Shown: one piece after another, positions 15,301-31,031 of the stretch
How positions within the stretch are numbered: position 1 is the first letter of the stretch
Layout: the number at the start of each line of letters is the position of its first letter
Origin: Manduca sexta
Taxonomy: Eukaryota; Arthropoda; Insecta; Lepidoptera; Sphingidae
DNA: 64,000 bases
Reading direction: 5' to 3'
Assembly: GCF_014839805.1 (NCBI RefSeq)
Contig: NC_051116.1
Coordinates: 4,941,556 to 5,005,555 of the forward strand
Position numbers and translations under genes: made by a program
The notes under the pieces: model-generated
What the model was told of the DNA's origin: nothing
Databases searched by the model: none
Seen by the model: only the letters and a program-made list of their open reading frames with translations

Positions 15301-18300
15301 TAGAGATGTTTTATGTCTCTATAATAAAGTTGTTGGGGCACTGCCGTAGGATTGTAAGTTGATTTTATTTTGGTTCTATTATTTTATTTTCTGCATTATA
15401 ATCTTCGCTTTTTCACTATTTATTTATGGTTTTCAGACATCAAATATGGCATATCATTATTTTTAAATAAACGCGGTATAGGGATACAAAATTCAGGGAA
15501 GACTAGCTGCTCTCCATTGTTAAAGATTAATTTAAGACCATACCTTTAATGAAGACGGTGACGGGCGCCTCCACCTCCTGGCGACCTTCAACGCTGGCTC
15601 TGCACCAGTACTGGCCAGCTGAATGCTGCGATACTGTCAAAGTGAGGTTCGGAGATTTTCCCACCCGCTGTGAAAAAAAACATACATTAACACCTCTTTT
15701 TACGGAGAAACTACCGCTACCGCTACCTGGGGTGGAACGGTTATATTGGTTTCACTGATCTTACAGCCCAATGTCGACTCTCGGGAGTATTGCATCATCC
15801 GAGAGAAAATTGGACCGAGTCCCTAACCCTATATATGCTTTACACCGGCATACCAATCCAAACCAGCGGTGGTCTTCTTCTGCGGGGTATATAGTTGCAC
15901 TAAGACAGCTGTGCGGAACCGTTCCTGATACATTAACACCCGTATTCACAAACTATAAAGTTTAAGTTGTGCCCGAGCCTTAGGGTGGTCCGAATTTGAA
16001 GCCCGAACGTAGTGTCTGAAATTTCGTAGTTTTTTTTTGGCTGTGTTTATCATACAGCTATTGAAGTAAAGTTGCTGCAATATTAGCTATTTACGCCCCT
16101 TTGTCTACACAGCAGTTAGCTAATCAAATGTCTGTAACTGTTTTGCTTGCCACAGAAGAGGGAACAAGGTGTGGTGCTGAGCTTATGTGTTATGTTACCA
16201 TGTGAAATTTTGACTATATACACGATTTAGATTCATATAATGGATTCACAATAGTTAAAATATATTTCCAGGCCATGTAATACTTCGTAAATTATTTCAG
16301 TTGTTACTTTATTATACTTAGCTAGCTTTTGCTCGCAGCTTCGCCCGTGAAAGATTATTTCCAGATTAAAAGTAGCCTATATCCATCTAAGTGGCTTAAA
16401 CTATCTTCAAATTAAATTTCATCGAAATCCGTTGTTGTTTTTTATTTTATCACAGATAGATACAGCAGGGGTCTTTGTAACTTTCTTTATAATACGTAAG
16501 GATATTAGTAAGCCTTACTATCAGGTGAACGTCTCGTCTCGTCATTCAGAATAAATAAGATTGCAAGGTTTAAACAATAAAAATATCAGCCGTGTATTAT
16601 ATACTGTTCCACTGCAGGGTCCGTGCCTCGTCTACTACTGAGAAGGATTAGGCCTTAGCCTACCACGCTAGCCTCTAGAATGGATTTCACCCCCCCCCCC
16701 CCCTAAAACTAAAAAGTTTCCTCGCGATGGTTTTCGTCACCGTTAAAGCAAGCGATAATTCACAAAGAATACACACATAATTTATAAAAGTCAGAGGTGT
16801 GTGCCCTTAGGATTTGAACCAGCGGATATTCGTCTCGGCAGTCAGTTCCCCACCCAACTAGGCTATCGCCGCTTTTTTGCAAGTTTAGTAATAATAAATT
16901 CACTTATAATAACAATAATAAGGATGTTTGCTAACGTAACCTTCAACCTTATATATATATACCCTCATTTGAAGTAATGTCGCCAAATATCTAGATTATT
17001 TTACAAGCCTTCGTTATAATAACGTTATTATATTAGAAGATATAAAATTGTAGTTCGTATAACAGTTTATTAGCGAAACTACTGTTTTTATTATTAGCTT
17101 TTATTATGGAATGATTTCTAATAAATATAAAATGCCAATTATTTTTCATATCCCGTTTCGGGTACTGAAGCTTATGGATGTTTCTAGAACACGAAAATAT
17201 TTTTGGGATCATTCTAAATTGGCAAATCGTTAGTATACGACATATTATTGAAAAATAACAACATAACTCATCACGCTTTCATCCCTAAAGGGGTAGGTAG
17301 AAGTACAACTAGCGCATCCATTTTCGGCCATGCATTCCGCCACGTGATGAGGGCGAGCCTATCGCCGTATCGGACACAAATTCCAGACTTCAAGCTGATA
17401 CTGAGAAACCCAATATCAATTTGCCCATGTAATTTTCTTGTCTATTGCTAGATTTCCAAATCATTCTAATTACTGCCGTGTGCCTAATATATTAGATCAT
17501 TTAGAACTGGCTAACATTTATATTTTGCCAATGCCAGCATAGTTCTAATAGTTGCTGGCATTTACGTTTTATGTTTTTAGAATATTTTGAAAATCTAATT
17601 TAAAAAAAAACTGCTTTAAAAGTTTCTAAAATTTAGTGCTAGGAAGCTATATAAATTGGCAGCCGGAAAAGTAATAACTAGTGTTCAATGTAACTTAGTA
17701 ATTCAAGCAATGTAACTTAGTGATTAAGATTTGCATTTACTGGGACGGCATATTCGCTTGTTTGACTGAACTCCTTCTTTAAGAATAAAATAAAAATAGG
17801 TCCTATTCAATAATACCTGTGTAAATGACAATCATTGAATCTGTACTACTATATAAAGTTGAGTTTATTTGTTTGAACGCGCTAATCTCAAGAACTACTG
17901 AACAAATTTTGATTTTTTTTCACTAATAGAAAGTTACATTATTCCTGAGTGCTATAGGCTAATTTTAATCCCTGTATAACTTTTCACGCGAGCAGAGCTA
18001 CATGCAAAAGCTATATAATATAGGGTGAACAAATACAAAAGTCAAGCTCCATAATAAATAGTAAACAAAAGAGTCCTTTCACCATTTACTCTTTTGTATG
18101 TTAACTGGCACATTTAAGTACTATAGGGTAGTTTTTTGTGTTTTAGTTTATTATTTTATAGCTTTTGCTCGCGGCTCCGCCCGCGTTATAAAGTTTTTCA
18201 AGCTAAAGTTTTCCGTTATAAAAATAGTAGTTTCCCGGGAGCCTATGTTCTTCCCAGGGTCTCAAACTGTCTCCATACCAAATTTCATCTTAATACGTTG

Positions 18301-21300
18301 GGTAGTTTTTGAGTTTAACACGTAACAGACAGATGCAGCGGGGGACTTTGTTATATTATTTAGAACTTTTTAAGTGAAACAATCCCGTCATACATCATTG
18401 TTGCATAACTTTAACCGTTTACGCAGCGCAGGCAACGGAAGCTCTTAAAACTCATAATTTTCCCCGATTTGCAACATGTTTCATTACTGCTCCGCTACTA
18501 TTGGTCATAGCGTGATGATATATAGCCTATAGCACTCCAGGAACAAAGGGCTATCCAACACAAAAAGATTTTTTCAGTTCAAACCGGTAGTTCCTGAGAT
18601 TAGCCATTACTGCTCCGCTCCTATTGGTCATAGTGTGATGATATATAGCTTATAGCGGTCCACAAATAAAGGGCTATCCAACACAAAACGAATTTTATGG
18701 TTGAAACCGGTAGTTCCTAAGATTAGCCATTACTGCTCCGCTCCTATTGGTCATAGCGTGATGATATATAACTTTGAGCACTCCAGAAACAAAGAACTAT
18801 TCAACACAAAAATATGTTTTCAGTTCGAATCGGTAGTTCCTGAGATTAGCCATTACTGCTCCGCTCCTATTGGGTATAGCGTGATGATATATAGCCTATA
18901 GCACTCCACGAACAAAGGGCTATCCAACGCAAAAAGAATTTTTCAGTTTGGACCGGTAGTTCCTGAGATTAGCCATTACTGCCCCGCTCCTATTGGGTAT
19001 AGCGTGATGATATATAGCCTATAGCACTCCACGAACAAAGGGCTATCCAACGCAAAAATATTTTTTCAGTTTGGACCGGTAGTTCCTGAGATTAGCCATT
19101 ACTGCCCCGCTCCTATTGGGTATAGCGTGATGATATATAGCCTATAGGACTCCACGAACAAAGGGCTATCCAACGTAAAAAGAATTTTTCGGTTTGGACC
19201 GGTAGTTCCTGAGATTAGCGCGTTCAAACAAACAAACTCTTCAGCTTTATATAATAGTATAGATATGTAACAGAAAATAATATGAAAAATAAATTCTTCT
19301 GTGAAATCAACATCCACATTGGTTGAAAAATTAAGCCACTATTTATATTTAATATTGTTCTGAGCAAAAGTAAGTGCGCGGTGCGGTTATCGTGTTGTCC
19401 TTGTCTCACACACGCAGCGTTATGGCCGGTGGCACTTGGTGACGTCACATTTCACTATTACTTTAATTTGACAGCTCCCCTTGCCATCAAACTTCGAAGC
19501 TTTATAACTTATTTATTATTGCATGGATTTTAAAAATTCTCTTTCCGATAGATTTTGAATGAAATACACTTTTTAATAAATTAAAAAATGTCGTCAACTA
19601 CCCTATTATGAAACAGGTTTTTAAAGTATTTAATTGAATACTTACAATAAATCTGTCGCTTTCGTATCTCAGCCAGGTAATCTTGGGTATGGGATGACCT
19701 TCGACGAGGCAGGTAAGCGTCACCATAGCACCAGACTCCCCTTCCACGTTCTCTGGCTTCATGGAGAATATCGGGCCGTCTAAAACAAATTGATTTATTC
19801 AAAATTATAGCTAGGACATCTATCATGAAACCATTTTGATGAATCTAAAAATATCTGGTGGTATGTATCTCATATGTGACAGTCCGCGTAGGTATCACCG
19901 CAATGTATATTTCTGCCGCCAAGCAACAGTGTGTAGGCACTGTTGTGTTCCGGTTTAAAGGATATTGTAGCCAGTCTAACTACTGGACATAATGACTTAA
20001 CATTTCATGTCTCAGGATGGCGACCGCAATACTTTGTAAGTCAAGTTGGATGGTGTTTCTACTGTTTATATTCGGTCATATCGCTTACCACCTGGCGAAC
20101 GGAAAGCTGGTGTCGTCATTCATAGAACTAAAAAGAGAAGTTTGCTTTACTAATCTTCTAATTACCTGACTTCAGAATTAAACCTTTATATATTTATACA
20201 CACACACACACAACATCACGCATTTTATCCCCGAAGGGGTATGCAGAGGCGCAACCATGGCACCCACTTTTTCGCCAAGTGTGTTCCGTCCCATGATGTG
20301 ATAGGGGGCGAGCCTATCGCCATATCGGGCACAAATTCCAGACTCCGGGCTGATACTGAGCAGAAAAACCCAAATATCATTTTGCCCGACCCGGGATTCG
20401 AACCCAGGACCTCAGAGCGCTGCCGTACCGCGCATGCAGTACAACTACGCCACCGAGGCAGTCATCAGTCAGGCAGTATATATTATACTCCTTATTATAT
20501 AATGCTACTATTTAACAAAAGCAATCTCAAATGAACAGTTCAGTGTGAAGGACCTGACCTTATCAAAATGCTAGAATACAACTCACTCCCCCCGAAACAA
20601 TTCTTGTGCGCTCCGTCTCCACACCGAATGCACGCACATGCACGAGGGGACATTGGTCGTGGCCCTAAGCGCACAATCCAGTGTGAACACCTCATGGTTG
20701 CCAATTCACATTCACATTCATTCATTGGCGAACATTTCCTGGCTATTTCCCTTCTGCTCATCCTAAGAACATTCCTTTTACATCCTCCAGACTTCCCTCC
20801 CCTAGATATCTCCTCTCACCTTTCCTTCAGTCCTCTACAGTCATTAAGCCTTGCAGTAACTCTTCCAGTATCCCATTCGCATGCTTCCCCGATGTTGACT
20901 GCGAGATCAGAGACACACAAAAAACCCAAACTCACTTAAAAATACTTTAAAACATACATTTTCATACACTCGAGAATTCCATTTATTCAAAAGTTCCTTA
21001 TTTAAAAATTCACGTAAAAATAAAATTGTACTCATAAAGAGGAACATTTTTTCTCAAAAACAGTTGAAACAATATGAACATAATTATTCTCTCTCTACTC
21101 CTCATATTGTCTGATGCAAAGCAAATAACCGAGTTTATTACAAAATAATATGGGAGCTAATTAAAACATTCGTATGTAAAGAAATACATTGTCATTTCGC
21201 AACGGTGAATACGAGAAATTATGTTTGTTACTTGAAGAGTTTATATTTGCTGGTAGTAGGATATATTTTACATCCGCCTATAGCGACAACCTTACACAAG

Positions 21301-24300
21301 GTGTTGAAACCCGCCAAAGTAGCCAACGTAACTGTGTCGCGTTTCGGGATCAGCCTGTGTATATCTGGTTCCAACAGGCCGGCATAATTGTGTCGACTAA
21401 CAAGGGGTAATTATCCCTCGTCAGTCACCTTGCTGTGCACGTAAAAAAATTGCTTGGCATTAAAATGAACGTATGTTTCTCTGGACAATAGCCATCTCTG
21501 TTTAATTTCTTTAAAGTCAATTTTGTTAGAGTGGTGCAAAGTAAGCTAGTCTAGGTTAGTAACTAAACTAGTAAATAAATTTATTCGCTTTGCAGTTACT
21601 TCGCAACAAAAGTTTCTACTTCTAATGTACTTCACTGTAACAAGGTATGGTAGTTTGTTAGAGAAAAAAATGTTGGTACGTACCAAGGATGTGAGATAAA
21701 AGTTTTAGTACGACCAGTTAATTAATTTGTGTCTTGTATTTTGTTTATGTTTGTTCAAATCCCAACCTCTGATTTTTCAAAATAATTATGTATATATTCT
21801 TTGCGAATTATCGCTTGCTTTATCGGTGAAAGAAAAACATCGTGAGGAAACCAGCATACTTCAGAAATTCTCTATAGGAATTTTAAGGGTGTGTGAAGTC
21901 TACCAATCCGCACTAGGCTAGCGTGGTGGACTAAGGCCTAATCTCAGTAGTAGAGGAGGCCCGTGCCCAGCAGTGGGATAGTATATAATATAGGGCTCAT
22001 ATTATTATCAGAATGAATACGTAAACAGTGACTCACAAAGTACTTCCAAAGTTTTCGTGTCTGCACTCCGGCCCACGTTGTTGTGAACTTCGCACTTGAT
22101 CGTCGCTTCGTTGAACTTTCTTGATATGTTTGAAAGGATCTGCGAATAAGGTGTTTAGTTTTGTTGACATGGTTTTGAATGGGGCAGAAAAAAGAGAAAA
22201 TTGGGTGCACTAAATGCACTCAGGAATAAAATGCTTATATGTGAGAGGAATCCTTATACGGCGACATTTTGACATTGCGTTACTAAATGAAACCACATAC
22301 TTATCTTCTTGAAAATAATATTTTTTTAATTTACGCGTACCGTTCAAATTTCGAACAAAAGTATCAATTAAAATTAATTTTAATCATATGAGCTCTAATG
22401 CCAACTACTACTCTGAAAGAATTGGTCGCAGCATCACACTTTCAGTCAGAAATACACTCAAGCACACGTCATATTCGCACTAAACTACGAAATTATAAAA
22501 ACTCAAATAAGTATAAAACTCGGCGACTGCCTCGGTGGCGTAGTTGTATTGCATGCCCGGTACAATAGCGCTCTGAGGTCCTGGGTTCGAATCCCGCGTC
22601 GGGCAAAGTGATATTTGGGTTTTTCTGCTCAGTATCAGCCCGGAGTCTGGAATTTGTGCCCGATATGGCGATAGGCTCGCCCCCTATCACATCATGGGAC
22701 GGAACATACTTGGTGAAAAGTGGGTGCCCTGGTTGCGCCTCTGCATACCCCTTCGGGGATAAATGCGTGATGCTATGTGTGTATGTATGTAAATAAGTAT
22801 AACTGGATTTTATTAAAACAATATTCGATATTAATGGATGATTATTGACACAATGCTGTAATATAAAGATGCATTTGGTTTCATTTATTAACGCAATGTC
22901 ATATAATGCTAATATATGGACACGGGAATGATTCCACTAAGTGTTAGTAAACGGCATAAACACAATTATGCGTATAGTGGAATGTAAACTGAAATACAAA
23001 ACTTTTCCAAGAAGCGTTTTTACAATCGGAAACGCTAAAAACAAACAAAATAAATATATGGGAATGTTATATCTGATATAGGATTATCTTGGCCGGTTTA
23101 TAATAAAGAAAAAAAAATAAAATGATTGTCAAAGACTATCGAAATTTGTTATTTTCCCGGGATAGTAGCCTATAACCCTCCCAGGGTCTTAAACTACCTC
23201 CGTACCAAATTTCGTTTTGTTATACGACGTTTTATGTCACGTCCCGTTTCCGTGGGAACGGGATAAAAAGTATCCTATGTCCGTCTCCTGGTTCTAAGCT
23301 ACCTGTCCACCAATTTTCAGTCAAATCGGTCCAGCTGTTCTTGAGTTATAAATAGTGTAACTAACACAACTTTATTTTATGTATATAGATATCTTGTCCA
23401 ATTTTGTAAACATTTTATTTAATATAGGGAATATCTACCGACTGATCTTTTATAAATAATAAAATTAGCCTGAAAACAAAACCGACAAAAAAGAAAACAC
23501 AAACCATAATCAATATCAGTTAACATAAAAAATAATAGACCCATAGCAGCCAAACAAGGGAAAGAAGGTAAAATACCTAACACAATAAATATCATGTACT
23601 GTTATGTCTCCCGTGAATCCTATTGCAAAAATAATCTCAAATAATGCAGTATCCCCAATAGTATAGTTCCATAATTTTACAAGCTATTCGCAATGTACAA
23701 AACTTTATGCAATATGCATACACGGAGTCTGCCAAGAAGAAATTTGAAAATATCCTTACCAAAATGTACCCGACGACGTGCAAATAAACTCAGTAAAATT
23801 TAATGCGCTATGAGAAATTAATGTTGCACGAACTAGCGGCTTGTTAAAAATTTAATTGGGATTTTTTGGTGTTAGAATTTGGCGTTTTATTCTCCTATTT
23901 GCGGGCTAGTGGAATTTATAATTATTTATTTATGCTGTTCATATACGGTAAAGCTGTACGGTTTGTTTGAATGCACTAAGCTCAGTAACTACAAACCGAT
24001 TTTGAGTTTTACTAATAGGATGCTAGTAGAAAGCTAGTGGCTAGTAGAAACTATGCGTCGTAGGACGATACGACGTCGTATCGTGTTTATGTGTATGAGC
24101 CCTTAGATGTATTAAAATCTTACCAATTCATTGCGGATGTCGCCAGCTATCTGCTCGTTGTTGACATACCACTTGTAAGTGACGTTGCTTGGATTTGCGT
24201 TCGCTTGACAGCCTGTAATACAATATAATATCAACTCTACTGCGTCAATAATAGAAATATTTTTGCTTCATCTACACTATTATATAAAGCTGAAGAGTTT

Positions 24301-27300
24301 GTTTATTTGAATGTAATAATCTTAGGAACTACTAGATCGAATTGAAATATTTTTGTTTCGGATAGCTCATTTATCTTAAAGGCTTATAATATGGGCTATA
24401 CATATAACATCACGCTATGATTAATAAAAGCAGATCAATAGTAACATAAATGGTAAAAAAACTGGTCACGAATTCTTCAATCTATTATATGCATGTTGCA
24501 TACTTAATATATCAGCTGAGCTGATGTTAATATGGGTTTATAAGTAGTGACTATCTTAAGTGAAACGATCATTAAAGTTGAAGTGGGCAGGACAATTTTG
24601 TACGATGGCAAATAATAGATGGGCTAATATTATAACTGAATGGATACCACGAAATAATATTAGAGCTAATAGTCGACCAATGATGAGATGGGAAGATATT
24701 TTCCTAGTTAGGACCAAACTGGATTAGGAAAGCAAGAGATAGGTAGCTGTAGAGGTCGATGGGGGAGGCCTACGCCGAAGAGGCGACTACTACGTAAAGA
24801 CGAAAAAAAAAGTTTTATAAAATATATATTTAATGAAATGTATGTTAGTAGCAGAAATAAAGGCTTATTTATTTATCTTAAGATCCTAACTTTTTTTGAT
24901 ACCGTCTCAGGCAATATCACACTTCTGAGAGAAATTGAATTGCACCTCTTAATACAGCCGTCAAACCCAACAATAGTAAAGCTTGGTTAGATACAATCTT
25001 TCTTTACAATAGGAACTACTATTTCCGATACGAACTAGTCTTTCTAGAAGATTCTAATCAGAACTAATAACGAATAATGGAGGAGGACATTGATAACTTC
25101 ACTACAATGACATTAAGCTGATTAAGGAAAATAGGAAAGTAATCACAAACTACTCAAGATCGGGATCATTTAGGTTTACTTTGATGTCATTGTATTGTTT
25201 GACAATGGGATACAATTCAATAAGATTGATGAATGAAGCTATCAGTTTACCCTTCACCTTTATTATTTCTATTATTCTTCGTATCTATAGAGACTTTAAA
25301 GTTACAATTAGATGACATTTCTGTATCTTTCTAATTTTACTAAATATTATAAAACAAAGCGGACAAGTGCGACTCGGATTCTCGCACTAATAATTCCGTA
25401 CAAACTTATTGGTAAGTTATACACTAATTACTATCTTCTATAATAATATCTTCACAAGATATTGTGTAGGAGGAAACGCTATGAAATTCACGTAAAACGA
25501 GACTGATTTTTATTAGAACGGTAGATCGAAAACAGGCCGGCCGCCGGGTCGCACTACCCTCGAATTCTTTATAAATATTTCTAGACTACATTATAAATGA
25601 TTGATACGTATATACCACTAAGGTATCTTAAATGTAAGTTCTATTTTACAAACTTAATTTGCCGATTCCTATACATGGTTATCACACCAACCTAAAAATT
25701 TATTTTGTAAATAAATTCATTTTTATATGTGATATATTTACGGTTTATAATTTTTTTCATTTATATGTACTTTAAGAAATTACTTCTTGCTAAATTACAT
25801 GATTGTAGGTCTAAAGGAAGTAACAAGTAGGTTTTGATTCTGTAATTGAAAAATATACGATATAAACGGTCATATCTTTTAATAATTAAGTAACATTAAA
25901 ATTTGGTACGTAGATACATAGATACTAGATACGTAGATTTACATTTTTTTTTTATATATAAATATATGTTTAATTTTTTTAACCTAGCGCACGTTGTGGT
26001 TGCCCGTTATTGGAATTTCAATTAGTCCAGATATTTTTTTAATTTTTTTTTTGTCAATTCTGTTGGTAAATAAAATAAAAAAAAAATATCTTTTGATCGC
26101 ATTGTCTTAAAATTTTGATTTTTATCACAGTTGAAGGAAACCGTAGAACCGAATATTTGATATAAATTGCAGCTCGTATACGCTGCCGCGAGGAGTCAAT
26201 TACGTAGGCACTACTAATATTTTTTTGTATAAAATTAATTATTTATCTACCTTTAATCATTTTTTATATAAAACTATTTATTTATCTTCTATTTACCTAT
26301 AATCAACGTATCTCCTTCTTGTATTTTTCCCTTCGCAGTCCCGGATTTCATAAACATGCGAACCTTCGGGGCATACTGGACCTGCAACAAATACCTTGTT
26401 TTAATTTCATTCTATCTGTGCTTAAAAAGAACATCGTGGTCTGCCCTTAGTAATAATCACGGCCCATTATTATTTTAGTATTCCAGGGGTATGAGTATTT
26501 AAATAATATTTAACATTTTATGGGTTGAATGAATTATTTCATTTCGTTCTAAGTAAGCCCTCGTATCGACAGTCAGTTCCATTACTAACGAGATTATAGC
26601 CCTCATAGATCCTGCTTTTACCTACCTTATAATGATAAGTAATAATATCAGCCCTATTATATAGTGTCTCACTGCTGGGCACGGGCCTCCTCTACTACTG
26701 AGAGGGATTAGGCTTTAGTCCACCACGCTGGTCTAGTGCGGATTGGTAGACTTCACACACCCTAAAAATTTCTATAGAAAAACTTCTCAGGTATGCAGGA
26801 TTCCTTACGATTTTTGCCTTCACCGTTAAAGTAAGCGATAATTCACAAAGTGTTATCACCTATCTTACAAATTATGAATCCATACGTATACTAAAACAAC
26901 AACACCTGATATATCTGAAAGCAAAGTAATAAAAAAGGGGATGACTAAAGAAAACTAGAAGATCACAAATCAGTGATATTTAGAATTCTTTCGTATGCCT
27001 GTCTGTTTGTTAATGCACGTCCTCGGAACTACTGAACGGATTTTCATGGTGTTTTTACAGATGGACAGGGCATAATTACTGATAGAAGGATATAGATTTG
27101 GTTACATCGATTATAAAATGAAATAATTTATTTTATTTCAGTTAATTTTATTTCATTAAACAGAAGGAAGTTAATCAAATACAGCAAAATTGGTCACTAC
27201 ACAGTAACCACAAATACTATAAAATAAATATAATGTGTACTAACTTAACTCTGCAAATAAATGAGTGCAAACATTGCCCGCAACTCCGCACATTTAATTT

Positions 27301-30300
27301 ATTTAAAGTAGGATATAAATGAAAAGTAAATAGGATAGATGTAAACTTTACATTTTTATTTGTTTATTTTTTATTCGTGCCTGGTAAAGTGACCCCACTG
27401 CTTCGGATGGTAAGTGAAGTGGGGTCCAATAGAATGTCGACTGATGAGAGATGATTACCCCTCGACAGTGGACACAATTATGCCGGCCTGTTAGAAACGG
27501 ATATACACTGGCTGAACCCGGAACGTGACAGACTTAGGTGGGCTTCTATGGCGGGTTTTAACACCTTGTGTACGGTGGTCTCTATCCGAGCGGGTAAAGT
27601 ATATCCTACCACCAGAAAACATAAGCTCACAATTGTTTCTCTGAAGGGTAAGTAGCACAGCACTTATTTCTGGTAAAGCACAACTCGAGTAAGAGCCGAT
27701 TAATCCGAGGTGATGTGTCTTACAGAAAAGCAACGTAAAGTAAGAGCTTGCTCGGCTTTAGTGCAGTAGTAGTAGTAGTAGCAGTGCGTTTTTTCTGGTG
27801 GTAGAATATATGTTTTATCCCAAATAGCGGCCATTTTACACTAGGTTTAAAATGGTGGCCTATGTGTATCGCGTTACAGGGTCCGTTTATTGCATTCAAA
27901 CAGGCCGGCATAATTGTGTCAATTTGTGATGGGCAATCCTCGTCAAATGGTTCATGTTGTAACTTCCGTATGAAAAAAATGCGGCGGGATGTCGAAGAAA
28001 CGATCTGGCTTAGTATAAGCCACTACCTACCCCTTCTGGGTACAAGGCATGAGGTTATAATGCCACTTTCTCTAAACTTCGAAGGAATCTTATTTATTTA
28101 GAATAGCCAGCAATTGTGACAATGTTGTTTAGACTAAATAAACGAAAAACAATATTATAAAATATAAGAGTAACACCAAGGCAGCCACAATATGTACTAT
28201 TTGTAATAAAAAAGGATAATTTGAAAAATGAAACCCATATTATACTAATCGCAATTACAACAATAAACAAATACAAGTACTTACAAGTCTTAAATAGAAT
28301 AGATAGTATATTATAATTTTTTGATGAGATTCGCCATTTCAATACAAACATCTCGAACCAAAATGGTTGAAAAGAAAAAAAATTCAGATCATTTCCAAAA
28401 GGCCATACCTTTTTAATATTCATAACATCTTAAAGGAAGCGTTCGTAATCACTTAAAACGGACAATTAGGCGTACATTTTCTTTTTCATATTTCCTTAAA
28501 AGATGCGGAAATCGATTAAATGACTTTGGAGGGAGCCAATCGCTCGTGAAAATTGTGAGGGTAATGAATGAATTTTCCTTGAATGTTAACATGGTGTTCT
28601 TAGTGTCCAAGTTCAATGTTTTACGTTGAAGTAAAATTAATAATCATAATATTTATGCGGGCGCAGCAATATGATCATTGCATCTGATGTAAGTGATGTA
28701 GATAAGATAGTGTCGACTGACGGAGATGATTACCACTCGCCAGTCGTCATAATTATGCCGGCCTGTTAGAATCGCAATGCAAGGCTGATCCTGGAACACA
28801 CTTACATACATCTCTATGGCGTGTTCTCATCTTATGTACGGTAGACGCATCCCATACAAATATTTTAACACCAACTTCATTCCACATGTTTTTTTACAGA
28901 CATTAATAATATTTTCGATTTAAACATTTCTTTTCCAGTCATAAAGTCGTTGAACCCGACCAGAATCGAACCCGACAGATCAGACGTGTGATTCAATTAA
29001 TACTAAGCAGTTGGGTTCATTCGCTCCAGACGAAACGAAGCCCCACATGACGGTATTACGCCAAGCCTCTTTAACGATGTAGATAATACACATAGATTGC
29101 TTTGAAACGCGTGTACTTTTTCATTTAATTGTTGATACACGCACTCACGCCTTTATCCTCGGAGGAGTAGGCAGAGACGCAACTGATGCACCTCCTTTCA
29201 ATCAAAAACTACTGCATGGAATTGTTAGCAGTTTACACCGATGTAATGCTAGAAGTCTTACTTAAAATATGGACTCTATTTTATCTCAGGGAAATATAAC
29301 GCGGAACTTCCCGGAAAATGTCTTCACGCAGGCGAAACCGCGAGCAAGAGCTAGTTTTTAAAATAATCGAAAACCGGTTTATTTAACAAAAAGGCTATTT
29401 CAGAGAACCACACAATTTTAGGAGGACGTTTAAGAAATAATACGTCACAACTCACAACACCGCTGACGCAGCACATTTACGAAATTAGAGCCCACAATGC
29501 TTATTTTCACTTTTCCCACACAACCACCACCCACTAAGACCTGTAACCTCATCAACATCTCCAACGAATGTTCCTAACAAGCGGGGCCATCTTACACTGG
29601 CCGCGACGATAAGCCGAATTGGCGTATTTTGTAAGATATATAAAAATTGTAGATTTTTTTCGCCATCTGTTTCCTTATTTCGTTTTCTTTTGTATCCGTT
29701 TATTGGAAGCTTGGCTCAAGGCGTAATTTATGTGCGCAAGCTCAAATCAAGATTTGTATTATAGCGGTTTTAGATTTTGTTTATTTGTTTTTTATACTGC
29801 CTCGGTGGCGTAGTTGTACTGGATGCGCGGTACGGCAGCGCTCTGAGGTCCTGGGTTCGAATCCCGGGCCGTGCAAAGTGATATTTGGGTTTTTCTGCTC
29901 AGTATCAGCCCGGAGTCTGGAATTTGTGCCCGATATGGCGATAGGCTCGCCCCCTATCACATCATGGGACGAAATACACTTGGCGAAAAGTGGGTGCCAT
30001 GGTTGCGCCTCTGCATACCCCTTCGGGGATAAAATGCGTGATGTTGTGTGTGTGTGTGTGTGTGTGTGTTTTTTATATTGGTACGACATGTCCCAACTGT
30101 ACCTGATGGTAAGTGGAGTGGGGTCCACTAGAATGTTGACTGATGAGAGATGATTACCCATCGGCAATCTGCACAATTACGCCGGCCTGTTAGAACACTT
30201 TATGTTTAGGTTTGGGTTTTTGTTACTCAAATTTGTTGTGGATATTTTTGAATGAACAAACAGGACATGTCTGTTCTACTAAATGATTACCAATACCATC

Positions 30301-31031
30301 ACCATCAGTGAAGGAAGTAACTAAGCCAATGTCTATAATGAAAATGTCTATATTTTTAACAAAAATCTCAAGACATCAAGATTTCAAACTGGACGAAATT
30401 TACTTTCAGCATCATAACTGTTAATTTTTTTTTTTATTACAAAAACTTCTTCCATAACCATAATGTCTTATAGGAAAATAGGCAAAGATAGCAAAAACCT
30501 CAAGTCCAAAGCACTTAGCAATAATTTAAGACGGGCAACCCCTTTCAAAAACTCAATAACGCGCAATGAAATTCCCTTATCTAGACCGAAGACCATTCGA
30601 CCAATAAATCCATAAAAGGCTTGACTTCGGTCCAATTTACCACCCGATTTAACAAAACTGATATTAGAGTCATATCCGATGTACCAAAATATATTTTTTA
30701 TCGTTATGTTAAAGTAATAAGCGGCGATAGCCTAGGTGGGAACGGACTGCCAAGACGAATGTCCGCAGGTTCAAATCCCAAGGGCACACACTTCTGACTT
30801 TTCTAAAAAATGATGTGTGTATTCTTTGTGAATTTATCGTTCGCTTTAACGGTGAAGAAAAACATCGTGAGGAAACCTGCACATCTGAGAAGTTCTCTAT
30901 AGGAATTTCGAAGGTGTGTGAAGTCTACCAATCCGCACTAGGCCAGCGTGGTGGACTAAGGCCTAATCCCTCTCAGTAGTAGAGGAGGCCCGTGCTCAGC
31001 AGTGGGCAAGTATATAATACAGGGCTGATAT

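Noticed and set aside
18701..18901. Open frames across the 123-bp array as a repeat protein
   Set aside because: They arise because the unit is a multiple of three. There is no start context, stop codons lie in other units, and the array belongs to a Helitron-like repeat.
18483..19220. CRISPR-like array
   Set aside because: Whole 123-bp units are repeated with no unique spacers, in a eukaryotic intron.
20568..20939. 123-codon plus-strand ORF as a gene
   Set aside because: Low-complexity S/H/P-rich translation without domain, splice or context support.
28094..28423. 109-codon minus-strand hydrophobic ORF
   Set aside because: AT-rich sequence readily gives F/I/L/N/Y-rich frames; no family match or supporting context.
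29781..30176. Pair of overlapping 120-130-codon ORFs on both strands
   Set aside because: Both lie inside a full-length family A SINE and its flanks.
676..30866. B-box containing tRNA-like segments as tRNA genes
   Set aside because: GGTTCGAATCCC and GGTTCAAATCCC heads are followed by shared SINE bodies and do not form complete cloverleaves.
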